Shown here: positions 1-11,174 of the stretch, one piece after another | How positions within the stretch are numbered: the first letter of the stretch is position 1 | Layout of the letters: every line of letters begins with the position of its first letter | NCBI RefSeq assembly: GCF_014529535.1 | Contig: NW_023503293.1 | Location: 4,792,741 to 4,856,740 of the forward strand | From: Bradysia coprophila | Lineage: Eukaryota; Arthropoda; Insecta; Diptera; Sciaridae | Length of the DNA stretch: 64,000 nucleotides | Reading direction: 5' to 3' | Program-made: the position numbers and the translations under genes | The notes under the pieces: model-generated | What the model was told of the DNA's origin: nothing | What the model saw: the letters and a program-made list of their open reading frames with translations, nothing else | Databases searched by the model: none

Positions 1-960
1 AGTAAAACGTATGTTAAAAACATTGAAGTACAAGATTTGAAATCAACAGATTAAAAATACTTTAATCAATGGAAGTAATAGACCCGATAATAAAACTGGT
101 CACAGGTTAAAACCGACTGCAAAAAGAAACAAAAAAATCGAAGGCAAAGACAAGGAGATAATAATAATACCACATGAAGTGGGCACGCATCCATGAATAT
201 TTGGCATTTTTAACATCTCTTGTAAAATACAAAATTGGTGCATTGTGCCTATTGATGTATGTTTGATGGCTTAAATGCATCAGCCCAAATCGACCCACCC
301 AAGATGTGGAACCTAGTTATTGCATTCTTCATCGAATTAAACAAAGTTTTTGAAAATCGGTTCAGAATTTCTATAGTTATTGGCCCACAAAATACTGTTT
401 GGGAAATACTGTTTCAGTTTCAGGTCTTCAATAAATTAAACACAAAATCCGAAAATCGGTTCATAACTATCGACACTATCGATATTGACCACCTACGAAA
501 TTGACATGAGAAATGTTATTCATCGACGATTGAAATTTGTGAAAATCGGTTTAGATTTATTCAAGTTATCGTTCCATCAAGTGTTTTAGCAACGCATTTC
601 AAGCAAAAGTGTTTCAAGTGACAGCTGCCAAATAGAGTACAATTTTGTATGAAAAATGTTTAAACAATTTGTGTGATACACTGTCCAGTTTCCAATGCCG
701 ATTTAAAATATCATAGTCTCTGTTAAAACTAATGAAGTACTAGATTTTTTATTAAACTGTTCAAAATACTTCGATCGTTCTTTTCCTGTTAGACTCGAGT
801 TCAAAAACTGCGCAAAATTTGGGTCTGAAATTTGTATTGCATCATTGCATAGATGGCAGTAAACAAAACCAACATCTTTTTTATCGTTTACAACTGTCAC
901 AACAATAACATAACCCAAATAATTTTTATTTTTATGTGATTTCAAATTTTTTAATTTTAT
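1..960. other. AT-rich intergenic sequence with dispersed repeat fragments
   Basis: I see no gene here. The stretch carries pieces of dispersed repeats. The block at 9-66 resembles 718-778 and 44268-44315; all share a core close to GTATGTTAAAA followed by GAAGTA and AGATTT. The motif GAAAATCGGTT recurs near 352, 451 and 541. A block at 595-692 resembles the sequence that flanks the fold-back element at 2973-3752 and so shows how that site looked before insertion. Confidence 0.5.
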
Positions 961-966
961 TTTTAA

Positions 967-3900
967 ATGGAAAAAAGTTCAAATTTATTATCACTTAACG
1001 ATTCGATATTAAAAGTAGCAGTCCAACCGTTGTCAAGGCTAACAAAAAAACCTACCACTGACGAGAAGAAGAACCTTTCCAAACACCATCTGATACTACC
1101 CAACAATACACAGATATGTGTGGAAACATTATTGTCACAGTGCATCAGTGAGGAGCCAAATGACCGGAAATTCGACACAAAATTGAGAACTCGACTGAAA
1201 AAGAAGAGAGTTGCACTGTTCAAGCCGAAAAATTTCATACTAAAAAGTGAAAGACTGAGACCAATTGTTACGACGAATATAAAGTCGGGAGTGTTCCGTT
1301 CCGTGTGTTCCGGTGAGTTTGCTAGTCAGAAGAAGAGGAATTTTGTGACCAATGTTCCGTCAAACGTTTTATATTCCCAATCATCGCTTTCGTCGCGCAT
1401 TCAGTCTGTATATGATTTTTGTAATGACAAGTGGATTGTTGAACGAACAACACAGTACATGCCTAATGACTGGACCAGACCGTTAACGTTAAGTGGTGTG
1501 ATGCGCCAGAATAGGGGAAATTTAAATGCTGGTGATGCCACAGAGAAAACGAAACCGAAAGATTGGCTCAATCGCTCAATTCGAAGCAGGACTACCGAGT
1601 ACGTTTTAACAACTCCCCATATCGCCCGATGCTAAATTTCTTTTTTGTCATTTCCAATTTCAGCAACGAAAATTCCGAACAAATTAGAAAATCCACCATC
1701 CATAGACTGGTAACCCCTGAGGGATTTCAACTCTGTACGAGTACAACAGCGAATCCAAGATCTGATCAATCGCATATCGAAATAAATGAAGAATTCAAAC
1801 AGCCACTGCAGCAGCAACATCCAAATGAACGGAAAATCCAACAACCTGATGATCAGTTGGAAAATGTAGAAGTCATACCTGTATCCCGAACACGTTTCAG
1901 TCGAGCAACCAGGTCACCACTCAAAAATAATGCTTTGCCAATCGTGTACTGTCCGGAGAACAGAATTCCCGAAGGAAAGGTAACGGGAACGAAAAACGGT
2001 CTTGGCGATAAGAATAGATGCAGAACGTGCCACAAAGTAAGTAAATCAGAGATTTCCTGTTCTACCCATAAGCCATAAGCCTATATACACATGGAAAGAC
2101 CAGCACACACATACGAGTTAAGCCATTGAAATTTTTACAAAAATGTTACACTACAACGCTCTCGTTAGACGTTCGTACTTTTCTGTAAAGTCATTTAAAG
2201 TTTTGTACAAATGTCCTCCTTAACCAGATATTAAGATCCAAACTTTCAACGCTCAACAATTCCTCCACTTCCTCAGACCTTTCAGTCAGATTTTTAAAAC
2301 AAAACCTGTTCAGAGTCAATGTCGAGCATTTATGATTTCGTAATGCCATTTATAAACTGGACAAATGGAATTACTGTCCATGATCACATTATCTCTACTG
2401 CATAATGAAATTATTTACATCTACCAAGAATTTCAGCTGAACGAAATGAATGAAAAACCAGTTCGACTCATTTTTCGGTCACTATAACTGCTGATTTAGA
2501 TGCAAAGTTAACGAAAAATGTCTTTTGTTTTAGCTCTTTTCGCATTTCCTACTAATTTTCTTTGATTGATTAATTTCACTTGAGAAAATTTAGCAGCAAA
2601 TGCGAGTATGACATTTTAAGACAATGCGAAAAGAGTTGAAACAATACCCTCTCATTTGGCTGTGAATAAAAGAAATTTTTCGTTCAAGAGTCACAATTTT
2701 TGCTACGAACATCACAGCTATTTATGACATCAAGTGCAAAGTACTTTATTAGACTCTAGATGAAGGTCAAAGTACAACGTTTCATGCAACAGAGGCATCT
2801 GAAGTTCGCAATTTTCGAACATTATGATGCTGAGTTGCATAAACGTTCATTCGATAAAAAAATCTGATTCCAAACTCGCATATTACGCACAGCCAAGCAA
2901 AAGGGTTTTTAATGATAGTTGCCGAATAGAGTAATATTTTGTATGAAAAAAGTTTCTACGGTGTCAAAAAGTCGAGGGGTAAGCGACTCGGGTAATTGAC
3001 TACACACCCTTAAAGGAATTGCCGGAGAATCCGGTAAATAATTGTAATTGATGTAAATACGAGAAATTGATGGAAATATAAGGAATTGACCGGAATTGGC
3101 TGGAAATACATTAAATTGTATGGAATCGAAAGTAAATAAGGATAAGTATGATGTTTGGAAATTGCTGGTACTTTTTTACGATCATCATAGTTATCTGTAT
3201 TTAGTCTAATTTACTTTCGATTCCCTTACAATGCATTAATGTATTTCCAGTCAATTGCTTATAATTCCATCAATTTCACGTATTTCCAATCAATTCCGGT
3301 CAATTCCTCATTATTCCATCAATTTCACGTGTTTCCAATTAATTCCAGTCAATTCCGGTCAATTCCTTGTAATTCCATCAATTTCTTGTAATTCCATCAA
3401 TTTCTTGTAGCTGTTCTACATTTTAGTTTCGCCGAAAGCGTTTCAAAATAATCTGTTCATTACAAAACGATCTTTTAACTTTGACTTTAGTCTCTATTTG
3501 ACAACTATATTTATAGTGAGTCACCAACTAACTATTTCCTACAAAAAAATATGTCGCAATGGAATTGACTAATAACGGAAAATATGGTGGAACTATTTCG
3601 AAAATTCCTGGAATTGGAATTATAGGAATTGAATGGCGAATCCGGCAAGTATAGGTGTTAATCGGGTAATAGAAGTAATAAAAGGAATGGAAAGCAACTA
3701 AAAGGAAATAGTAATTGATTTTCCGCCATTTCGGCCAGTCGGTTACCCCTCGCAAAAATTTGTTCGATACACTGTCCAATTTCAGTAACTCTATTTTGAG
3801 TAGAGTGCCACTCATGCTTAAAGTACGTTGGCAAAACATGTGTTTGGTCAACCTCGCCTTGAGTTGACCATTTTCACATGTTACACAAAAAAACGTCACA

Positions 3901-5258
3901 TTTGGACACTTGACAGTAAAATAGCTATTAATAAGTCATAATAAGATCGTAGCTAGTAAAAACTACTTCGAAAAATGCGACCAGGACTTTGAATTTTATT
4001 GTCTTTTTGACTATTATGACTAATCCTAAGTTTTCCATACGAGCGGAGCGAGCTCAGGATGTCTTACGAAAAGTGCTATTTTGCTATAATACTACAAAAA
4101 CAGTAGGTATGACTAAATCATACAAGCCAATCTGAGTGCACCTGCGGTCTGGAAGATGAGACGTCGGGCATCCATGTCTTATCACATTGGACAGGTTCCT
4201 GCCTAAGACAGGAAAGTTAACTTGATTTATATGATGAAACAGGAAGGAAACAAAAGGATCATTAAATCTGTGTTTCATGATCGAGCTCGCTTGATCGCTC
4301 CAAACTGATAAATCTAAAAGTAAAATCATACAGGCCAGATCACATACGGAATTCCCTTGTTTCTGCGTCGAACCAAGGCAGCTGCCTTGGTCAAACGTAC
4401 TGATTTGTTGTGAAAATGCTCAACAAATGAAGTATGTATTGTGTGCTCCAGCCAGAGGAAGTATTTTTGGCATAAATGTTGCTACATAAAAACCAGTTAA
4501 CTTGAGCTCATGCCTTAATTTTGATAACTGTTGATATAGCAGTAAGTTTTCCCCTTTATTCGCAGGTCTATCTGGGACGTCGAAAAGTAATGAGACACTT
4601 GAAGGCCTTCCCCGAACATGACATGCCCATCCCACAGCAAAGAGTAAAAACAATTGAGCCAAAAGCAAGGATCAGAACACCAATACCGCCCAGCACATTC
4701 CAATCATCCGATCGGCTGTTCGACTTCTTAATCCAGAAAATCAGAAATGCTCCTACTGACGAAAAGTCACATATTCTCTTCCGTGAAATATCCGATTTCG
4801 TTGAAAAGCTTGAAGCTATACGGTCGCTACTGTTGTGCGACGACAATACTCATTCATCGGTTGAATATCTGGACAAACATTGCAGTAAAATATTCGGCAC
4901 CCAGGAGGGTAACTATCATATTAGCCTGGACATTCTCGATCAACTGGCATCCGGAATGGATCCAGCTGAATTTGCCAATAATTCGGCGACGGACGCTAAC
5001 ATTTTACCGAATCAAATCGACCACAACATCAACGCTTCGTTGTCGAGCATATCTGAGAGTAAGATTCACTTGGTTGAAGGAATATCGGAGGAGAGTTTGC
5101 TGAAAACGGTCGACGATTTGATGAGAAAGGAGGGCCGTATGAGTAACGGGAACTTCGATCACATCGATAGTGATAATGCTGTCGAAGCGGTTACACTGAA
5201 AACAACACAGCCCATACTGAATCTGTCCCTCGATTTGTTCAAATTTGATGGCACATAA
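967..5258 (+). CDS. Uncharacterised single C2H2 zinc-finger protein, three coding exons
   Basis: Coding exons are 967-1598, 1664-2036 and 4566-5258, giving 565 residues. Introns are 65 bp (GTACGT...TTTCAG) and 2529 bp (GTAAGT...TCGCAG). The phases agree: codon 211 is split by the first intron and the second lies between codons 335 and 336. The long intron falls inside the only recognisable domain, a C2H2-like finger with Cys330, Cys333, His346 and His353. Its six-residue His spacing is wider than in a classical finger. The finger continues as RHLKAFPEHDMP, which reminds me of the vertebrate ZNF839/DUF4764 type (H-x-K-x-x-P-x-H); that link is inference. The rest is basic and low in domain signal at the N-terminus and acidic and Ser/Asn-rich at the C-terminus. 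The start at 967 is the first ATG of the open frame. A polyadenylation signal AATAAA lies at 5334-5339. Function unknown; a nuclear DNA- or RNA-binding role is only a guess. Confidence 0.75.
2973..3752. mobile_element. hAT-type non-autonomous fold-back element filled with minisatellite
   Basis: The 780-bp element starts CGAGGGGTAAGCGACT and ends with the inverted copy, differing at one position in 16. It is flanked by an 8-bp target-site duplication, CAAAAAGT at 2965-2972 and CAAAAATT at 3753-3760, one mismatch. The flanks join to give a continuous older repeat seen uninterrupted at 595-692. The interior has no coding capacity. It is filled with short degenerate repeats built on AATTCC, GGTCAATTCC and CATCAATTTC, densest at 3190-3420. 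Eight-base duplications point to the hAT superfamily. It lies in the second intron of the zinc-finger gene. A sister element is at 39618-40130. Confidence 0.8.
4125..4220 (+). mobile_element. Relic of a non-LTR retrotransposon 3' end
   Basis: One frame reads SECTCGLEDETSGIHVLSHW, then 10 residues to a stop. The spacing CxCGxxExxxxxHxL is the cysteine-histidine motif found after the reverse-transcriptase domain of many R1/Jockey-type elements. The expected last Cys is replaced by Trp. Only about 30 codons remain, and they lie in the intron of the zinc-finger gene, so this is a dead fragment. The assignment rests on the motif alone. Confidence 0.4.
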
Positions 5259-5333
5259 AAACTGTTGTAAATTAAGTAACCAGAGTCATTGAGTTTCATT
5301 TAAACAAGTTCTAATTCAACGCAAATTTCCTAT

Positions 5334-5339
5334 AATAAA
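5334..5339 (+). promoter_or_regulatory. Polyadenylation signal of the zinc-finger gene
   Basis: AATAAA lies 76 bp past the stop of the zinc-finger gene and 11 bp before the last coding base of the convergent Tim9 gene. Cleavage 10-30 bases further on would fall inside the Tim9 coding exon, so the two transcripts probably overlap tail to tail. Confidence 0.55.
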
Positions 5340-5349
5340 ATCGACAAAA

Positions 5350-5779
5350 TTAACCGGACGATCCAGCCTTCTGTACCATTGCCATCGCATTTTCGTTGGC
5401 CAACATTTGGAATTCTTGGAAACGTTGGGATATTCTCTGGTTCATTTTCAGGTACTTCTCCATGCAGTTCAGTGCACACTTTTCCTGAATTAGTCAGAAA
5501 TTGGAACATGAATAACGATACTAAACACTAGTTGTTCAGCAAGCCAAGCAATTTACCTCAGTTGGTTTCACACTTCTGGCTGTGAAATCAGTTACACAAT
5601 CAGCGAAACAAAGTTCAGAGAGTTTATTGTACGAAAGAAGAAAATCTGAAAACTGTCCATCGAATTGGTTTAAGGTTAGTGGTGCGATTTTCTCTTGTTA
5701 ATTTAAGGTGAATGATCAGGCCTACCGTTTTAATTTGATCTTTGTCTAGCGACTCAATAGAAACACCAGCAGCACTCAT
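5350..5779 (-). CDS. Tim9: Mitochondrial import inner membrane translocase subunit Tim9
   Basis: Exons on the minus strand are 5779-5726, 5652-5557 and 5484-5350, giving 94 residues. All introns are phase 0 and GT-AG. The protein starts [18 protein letters not shown] and has the twin CX3C motif of the small TIMs, CFADC (exon 2) and CALNC (exon 3). It ends with the highly conserved helix [19 protein letters not shown]. Family knowledge: Tim9 pairs with Tim10 as a hexameric chaperone in the intermembrane space. It carries hydrophobic carrier precursors and beta-barrel proteins to TIM22 and SAM. The second-exon acceptor was chosen at the upstream AG (minus-strand GGACAG), because it yields [11 protein letters not shown] in register with the family; the next AG, eight bases further on, would break the frame. 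The gene faces the zinc-finger gene tail to tail. Confidence 0.93.
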
Positions 5780-5889
5780 GTTTTCGACTTTTCTTAAACC
5801 TTTTGCGAGTAACAATTGTTAGTGGTTAGTCTTTTCTGTTTATAAAAATATTATATTCGAAGAGGTGCCGTAATTGTCAAGTCATATAC

Positions 5890-7341
5890 ATGCACCATCG
5901 GAAAGGAAAACACATGCACGAGATGCGAATGACAGAAGTGCCGAAGGCACACGAGAACCACGAGAATCGATGTCATGAACACTATTGGTGGCTCTTTCGT
6001 TTCATTTTAAATTTTAGCGCGACGGCAATGATTTGGGACATGGGATGTAAAGGCAATATTAGACGTCTTTTACATTATATCAGGCAATGATGATGAACTA
6101 CGACGTGTCAAAATTTATCTTCAGCTTTTCAGAATTTTTCCTGTCAGCCTAATCTCTCTTCAATGAAGCAATTTTTGTTCTCTCAAAGCCCGTACCTCAG
6201 TTGTAAACTGTAATTAAAGTAACTCCTCAATGACCGCAATACCTCCTCAAGTTCGTTCTTTTCTTTTCAAGGATTCCTTTTTCTCCTATCATTGTCTCTC
6301 ACATGTCAGATGTCAAGATACATTTTGACATACTTCTTCGCGTGTACATTTGCATGTGTTGTACATTTTAACACACACCAGTTCACCATGACTCCTGTTA
6401 TAACGAAAGAAATACAAAACATATTCTGATACCACTTATACACCAAATATTTTCTATGTTAATGCTAGGAGCAGTGCTATGGTCCTGTTACAGGCCCTGC
6501 CAATTTCAAGGTTCTGAAAGAACCAGGTTAAGACACACGAAGGCGGGTGACACCGAAATTGATAAACGCACTCAGTACAGTTTGTATGTGAAATCAACTT
6601 GAAGAAAGTGTCTTTTAGGAAAATTCGGAATTTTGTTTTTGTTACGTTGCCTATTTCATATAAACTTCGTAGCCGCTGAACTCAATTTGTGTGTCACCGC
6701 CTTCGTGATCAATCAGAGTTGTCTTAACCTGGTTCTTTCAGAACCTTGACCAATTTAACTCAGGCGAACGCGCTTGTAGCATGAGTGGCTACTTCATTTA
6801 ATAGAGTACTGAAACTGTAGGCATTGCGTCATACAATCTTTGGTTCTGTGAGAAATTTCGATGCACTACGAAAATATTACTACATTTGGCAGCTGTCACT
6901 ACGCTCACTCATGCTTGGAGTGCGTTGCACAGGCAAAAAAAAATACTCCTACTCACATATCATATTGATCGTCAAAACAACAGTCTTTTACCCACCAACC
7001 TGAGGTAATGCGTAATGTACGTAGTGTTTTTGCAGACCTACGCTTACCTGTTATGTGCCACATGCAATGGATAGAGTATATTACCACCTATTTATTGAAT
7101 TTATAATATGTATTACAACACCCATGCGATCCGCGAATCGAAATGCGACTCACATCTCAGTGTATTCGCCATTTTTATATCTCCCCCACAATCTTTCTGT
7201 CGATTTATATTATGCGGCTAGTATACACGGTGGTACACACATATATACACAAGATATCTTTTGACATTAGTCATATTCCATTGCTTTTCCAATTGTTTTC
7301 TTCAAATTTTCGTGTTTTTCGCATGGAATATTTTCTTTAAA
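5890..7341. other. Intergenic region between Tim9 and Arp2
   Basis: No coding sequence is recognised. The region should hold the promoters of both divergent genes. It contains a 242-bp MITE at 6507-6748. Near 6890-6930 is a fragment, CTCACTCATGCTTGGAGTGCG, that resembles sequence at 3808-3832. The Arp2 start codon at 7342 has a good insect context (TAAAATGG). Confidence 0.4.
6507..6748. mobile_element. hAT-type MITE with CAAGG ends
   Basis: The terminal inverted repeats begin CAAGGTTCTGAAAGAACC, then continue as GGTTAAGACA and GAAGGCGG with small gaps. The flanks carry an 8-bp duplication, GCCAATTT at 6499-6506 and ACCAATTT at 6749-6756, one mismatch. The CAAGG terminus and the 8-bp duplication fit hAT elements. 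The interior of 242 bp codes for nothing. A right-end relic of the same family lies at 12475-12516. Confidence 0.75.
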
Positions 7342-10300
7342 ATGGACAACAAGGGTCGAAATGTAATCGTTTGTGATAATGGAACCGGGGTATGTGTCCA
7401 CAAATCGGTGTAAGAAACTATCTCATTCCAAAATCGAGGCCGATTGCTTGATTAGTCAGAAAGGAATGGGTTGGGTCTGCACAAATTTGTTAGATAAGGA
7501 TTTTGTGATTGAAACCATTGAATGATGCTATCCATTCGGATTGGAAATACTCAAAATTCATTTGGATTTGTTACAGTTTGTGAAATGCGGATATGCCGGC
7601 AGTAATTTTCCAGCTCACATTTTTCCATCCATGGTTGGACGACCGATAATCAGAGCTGTAAATAAAATTGGAGACATCGAAGTTAAGGTAGGTGTCACAG
7701 AACAAATAAGAATTTAAAGCCATTGGGATTAGAAATGGATAAATAATTTTCGATTTAATTTTCAATTTTGTTTTACTTTATATTCAAATATTCAAATTTA
7801 TTTTCCAGGATTTACATGTTGATGTAAGTCTATTATTTTATGTTAACACCGAACAAAAAAAAATGAATCAAACCGAAATCTGTTATTGTTTGTCTCCATA
7901 TATCCTCCTCACAAGCTTTACCTTTCATTCATCTTTTATACTCACACGGAAAGCTTCACATAACATTGATCCAGCGATTGTAACGATTTCAATCTTTAAA
8001 TGCAAAATGTTTGCTCTGTATTTCAGTGATGTGTACATACATAACGAGATAAATAATGACATGACAACTGGTGTATATAAATAAGACTTTGATCACAACT
8101 GGAACAGTTCTTCTATCCAGAATATTGACTGATAAAATTGTGCTAGTGAGTAAAGCATTCCGTTCACTGGAATACAGTTCCTCGAAGTTCTCAACGAAAA
8201 TTTCGGTTTTCGCAAGGGTATGGGATGAATTAGTAACCTGTTCTCTAATCATTTTATTTGCAAACTGCTCTCAACAAAATTCCTGCGTAAGTACTGCATC
8301 TATGCTCAAAACAGATCGAACCGAGCCAAACAAAATTGATGATTCACTTCATCCGTTCAGTAAATTCAGAAACGCTGTTTATTGTGAGCTAAATTGATTC
8401 GATTCTAATTGGACTTGAAATGATTTTTTAAGTTCACTTCCTGAGTTGCAATAGATTGACCATTTTATTGTCAATTCCATCCATCCTTCGCTTCAAACGA
8501 TTCTGCGATTTTCATTGCCCAGTTCACAATACCAAATCAGTGCGATTTATAAACTAACTTTTAAGTTTCAGGTCTAATTTCGAATCGATTTACTTTCCGT
8601 TTTTGCAACCACAACCGATTAATCGGTCGTTAGCTGTTGCTTTGATTTACTTCTATTCCAGGACGACTTTGCGGTAGCTATTTTACGGTTTCAAACTATC
8701 AGACTCCCCGCATAAACAGCGGAAAACATCGGGCCTTATGATTTACGCAAAAATCGTTTACTTCAATACATTTTGCTATTTTAAGAGGCGACTGAGCCCT
8801 CCTTGGTTAGACCCGCACTAACCCTATGAACATTCGGACATCTTGATTTTTTGTATGAAATGACCCATAGAGTTGCACTCGAGAGATGGCATGGTGGCGC
8901 TGTCATTTTTAAACATGTCTGGGTGTCCATGTAATTTTTGGTTGCCGATTAGCATCAGCGCCACCATGCCACCTCTCGAGTGTAACTCTATGAAATGACC
9001 TCTTAAGAAGTCTTTGTCATTCCACCCCCAAAGAGCCTTTGAGTAGTCAGTGCGGCACTGTCCTTTCTTACGACATGAATGTCGTCGTCATGGCTAGGGA
9101 TTAACTGTCCGTTTCGTAAACATGAACACATGGAGAACCTTAGCATTTTCAGTTACAATCGGATCATAACACCGTGTGGGTATATACAGTTCTGCAGTTA
9201 AATTGATTTTTGTTCAGTTTTCTGACTCTATTAACCGTTGTTATTACATTAATCGTTACTTTTTGATTGTTTTACACAAATGGCTTTTATTGAATGAGTT
9301 TTTGTTGAGTTGTTCTTTTTTACCTATATTCATGACTGTAATTTTTTGTGCCATTTGCACGCATTACTCTAACACCGAACATTTGTTTAGGATGGTGTGA
9401 CAACTACATTACCTGTAAGTAAATCAGACACTGTTTCGCTGTTTTGTTTAACAACCGATTTTTTATTTGGAATTTTACTGTTTTTGTTCATCCGACTCTG
9501 TTTTTTTTTTTATTTGCTTGTTTCAGCTAACAACAATTTTAGTTAAATTTTTAAATTTCAATTTCCAGTTGAAAAATGTTTTCTTCGATTTCCTACCATT
9601 TCATTTTGTTACTTAGTTCATCACCGAATTTTCTTCCAGAGCTGATGTTTTTTGACTCCTCTTTTTGAAAATATGTTGTGCCGCACGCATTCACATAGTA
9701 TCACATTTAACTAGAATTCGATTTTAAAAACCATTTCTAGGATTTAATGGTTGGCGATGAAGCGTCACAATTGCGTGCTTTGCTTGAAGTCAATTATCCG
9801 ATGGAAAATGGAATTGTACGGAGTTGGGAGGACATGTGTCATGTGTGGGATTATACATTTGGACCAAAGAAAATGAACATTGATCCACACAATACAAAAA
9901 TATTATTAACAGAGCCGCCAATGAATCCTCTGAAAAATCGAGAGAAAATGATTGAGGTGAGTTTAAAAGGCAAATGCATTTAATTTGTCGACGTAGCTCG
10001 TCTTGTGGAAAGTTTACGGAGCTACAACATTTCAGTCTGAGTTCTTGCAACTGAGATGTTGAGAAAGTTGCAGCGACATGTCATATAAACGACTTAAAAA
10101 GATCAATGTACTAGTCACTTAATCCAAGGTCTATTTTCAAGAATTTTGAAGATTTGAACAACACTTTTCCGCCTAGGTTATGTTTGAAAAATACGGGTTC
10201 GACTCAACATACATCGCTATCCAAGCTGTGCTAACATTATACGCCCAAGGACTGATTTCCGGTGTTGTTATCGACTCCGGTGATGGTGTCACACACATCT

Positions 10301-11174
10301 GTCCAGTGTACGAAGGCTTTACTTTGCCGCATTTGACACGACGATTAGATATCGCAGGAAAAGACATTACACGATATCTCATTAAGGTATGCGGTGATAC
10401 TCATTGACATTTTGACTCCATAAAGCTCACCGTCTGATCATATTTCCCAAAGCTTTTGCTGTTACGTGGATATGCATTCAATCATACTGCTGACTTTGAA
10501 ACAGTTCGGATGATGAAAGAGAATTTATGTTATATTGGATATGACATTGAAATGGAACAGAGACTGGCACTAGAAACAACCGTCTTGGTAGAGACGTACA
10601 CGGTAAGTTCGACGGACACAAAAGAACCATTCCGTCGTCACTGACTAATCGCTTTTACAGCTGCCCGATGGACGTGTCATTAAAGTAGGTGGAGAACGAT
10701 TCGAAGCTCCCGAGGCCTTGTTCCAACCTCATTTAATTAACGTGGAAGGACAAGGTATTGCCGAACTAGTATTTAGCACAATTCAAGCTGCTACGATCGA
10801 TATGCGTTCCGTTCTGTATAAGCATATCGTACTGTCTGGTGGATCGACAATGTATCCTGGTCTTCCCAGTAGGTTGGAACGGGAAATTAAGCAATTATAT
10901 TTGGAACGTGTGCTCAAAAATGACATTGATAAGTTATCGGTAAGGTCATCATTTACGTGAACATTTTCGTCGAACAATTTTGACCGTTTCATTTATCTGT
11001 TTCCAGAAATTTAAAATTCGAATTGAAGATCCGCCTAGTCGAAAAGATATGGTTTTCGTTGGTGGAGCTGTGCTGGCTAATGTGAGTAAAGATCGCGACG
11101 ACTTTTGGATGTCAAAACAGGAATATCAAGAACAAGGACTGTTGGTATTAAAGAAAATGGGACCACGTTCCTAA
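7342..11174 (+). CDS. Arp2: Actin-related protein 2 (Arp2/3 complex subunit)
   Basis: Seven constitutive coding exons: 7342-7389, 7577-7687, 9741-9956, 10177-10386, 10453-10602, 10661-10939 and 11007-11174. All are joined in phase 0, giving 393 residues, close to the usual 394. The protein begins [16 protein letters not shown]. It carries the actin-fold nucleotide motifs [11 protein letters not shown] and [19 protein letters not shown], and ends VLKKMGPRS. Family knowledge: with Arp3, Arp2 forms the pseudo-dimer that templates branched actin filaments, and it binds ATP. The start is the only ATG consistent with the family N-terminus. The intron between exons 2 and 3 (7688-9740, 2053 bp) is long beside the others and holds candidate phase-0 microexons at 7809-7823 and 9391-9414. 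A polyadenylation signal AATAAA lies at 11364-11369. Confidence 0.97.
7809..7823 (+). CDS. Arp2: Candidate 15-nt alternative microexon of Arp2
   Basis: A pyrimidine-rich acceptor ending TTTTCCAG precedes 15 bases coding DLHVD, followed by the perfect donor GTAAGT. Inclusion is phase 0 and would insert five residues between Lys53 and Asp54, just before [12 protein letters not shown]. The microexon looks like an altered copy of the first four codons of the next exon (DLMV). Splice-site strength is seen; use in transcripts is inferred. Confidence 0.5.
8866..8992. mobile_element. 127-bp hAT-type MITE in the Arp2 intron
   Basis: Inverted repeats of about 37 bp start CATAGAGTT and include GGCATGGTGGCGCTG. 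A perfect 8-bp duplication AAATGACC flanks the element at 8858-8865 and 8993-9000. It can fold into one hairpin with a short loop and has no coding capacity. Confidence 0.85.
9391..9414 (+). CDS. Arp2: Candidate 24-nt alternative microexon of Arp2
   Basis: An acceptor ending TTTGTTTAG precedes 24 bases coding DGVTTTLP, followed by the donor GTAAGT. It is phase 0 on both sides and would give an eight-residue insertion at the same junction as the microexon at 7809-7823. With two such exons, four combinations of insert are possible, including none. Confidence 0.45.

Noticed and set aside
8121-8145. Possible Arp2 microexon between CTATCCAG and GTGAGT
   Set aside because: In the required phase 0 it contains a stop (TGA) and its 25-base length breaks the frame.
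8662-8673. Possible 12-nt Arp2 microexon coding DDFA
   Set aside because: The acceptor is fair (CTATTCCAG), but the donor GTAGCT is poor. It is kept only as a remark.
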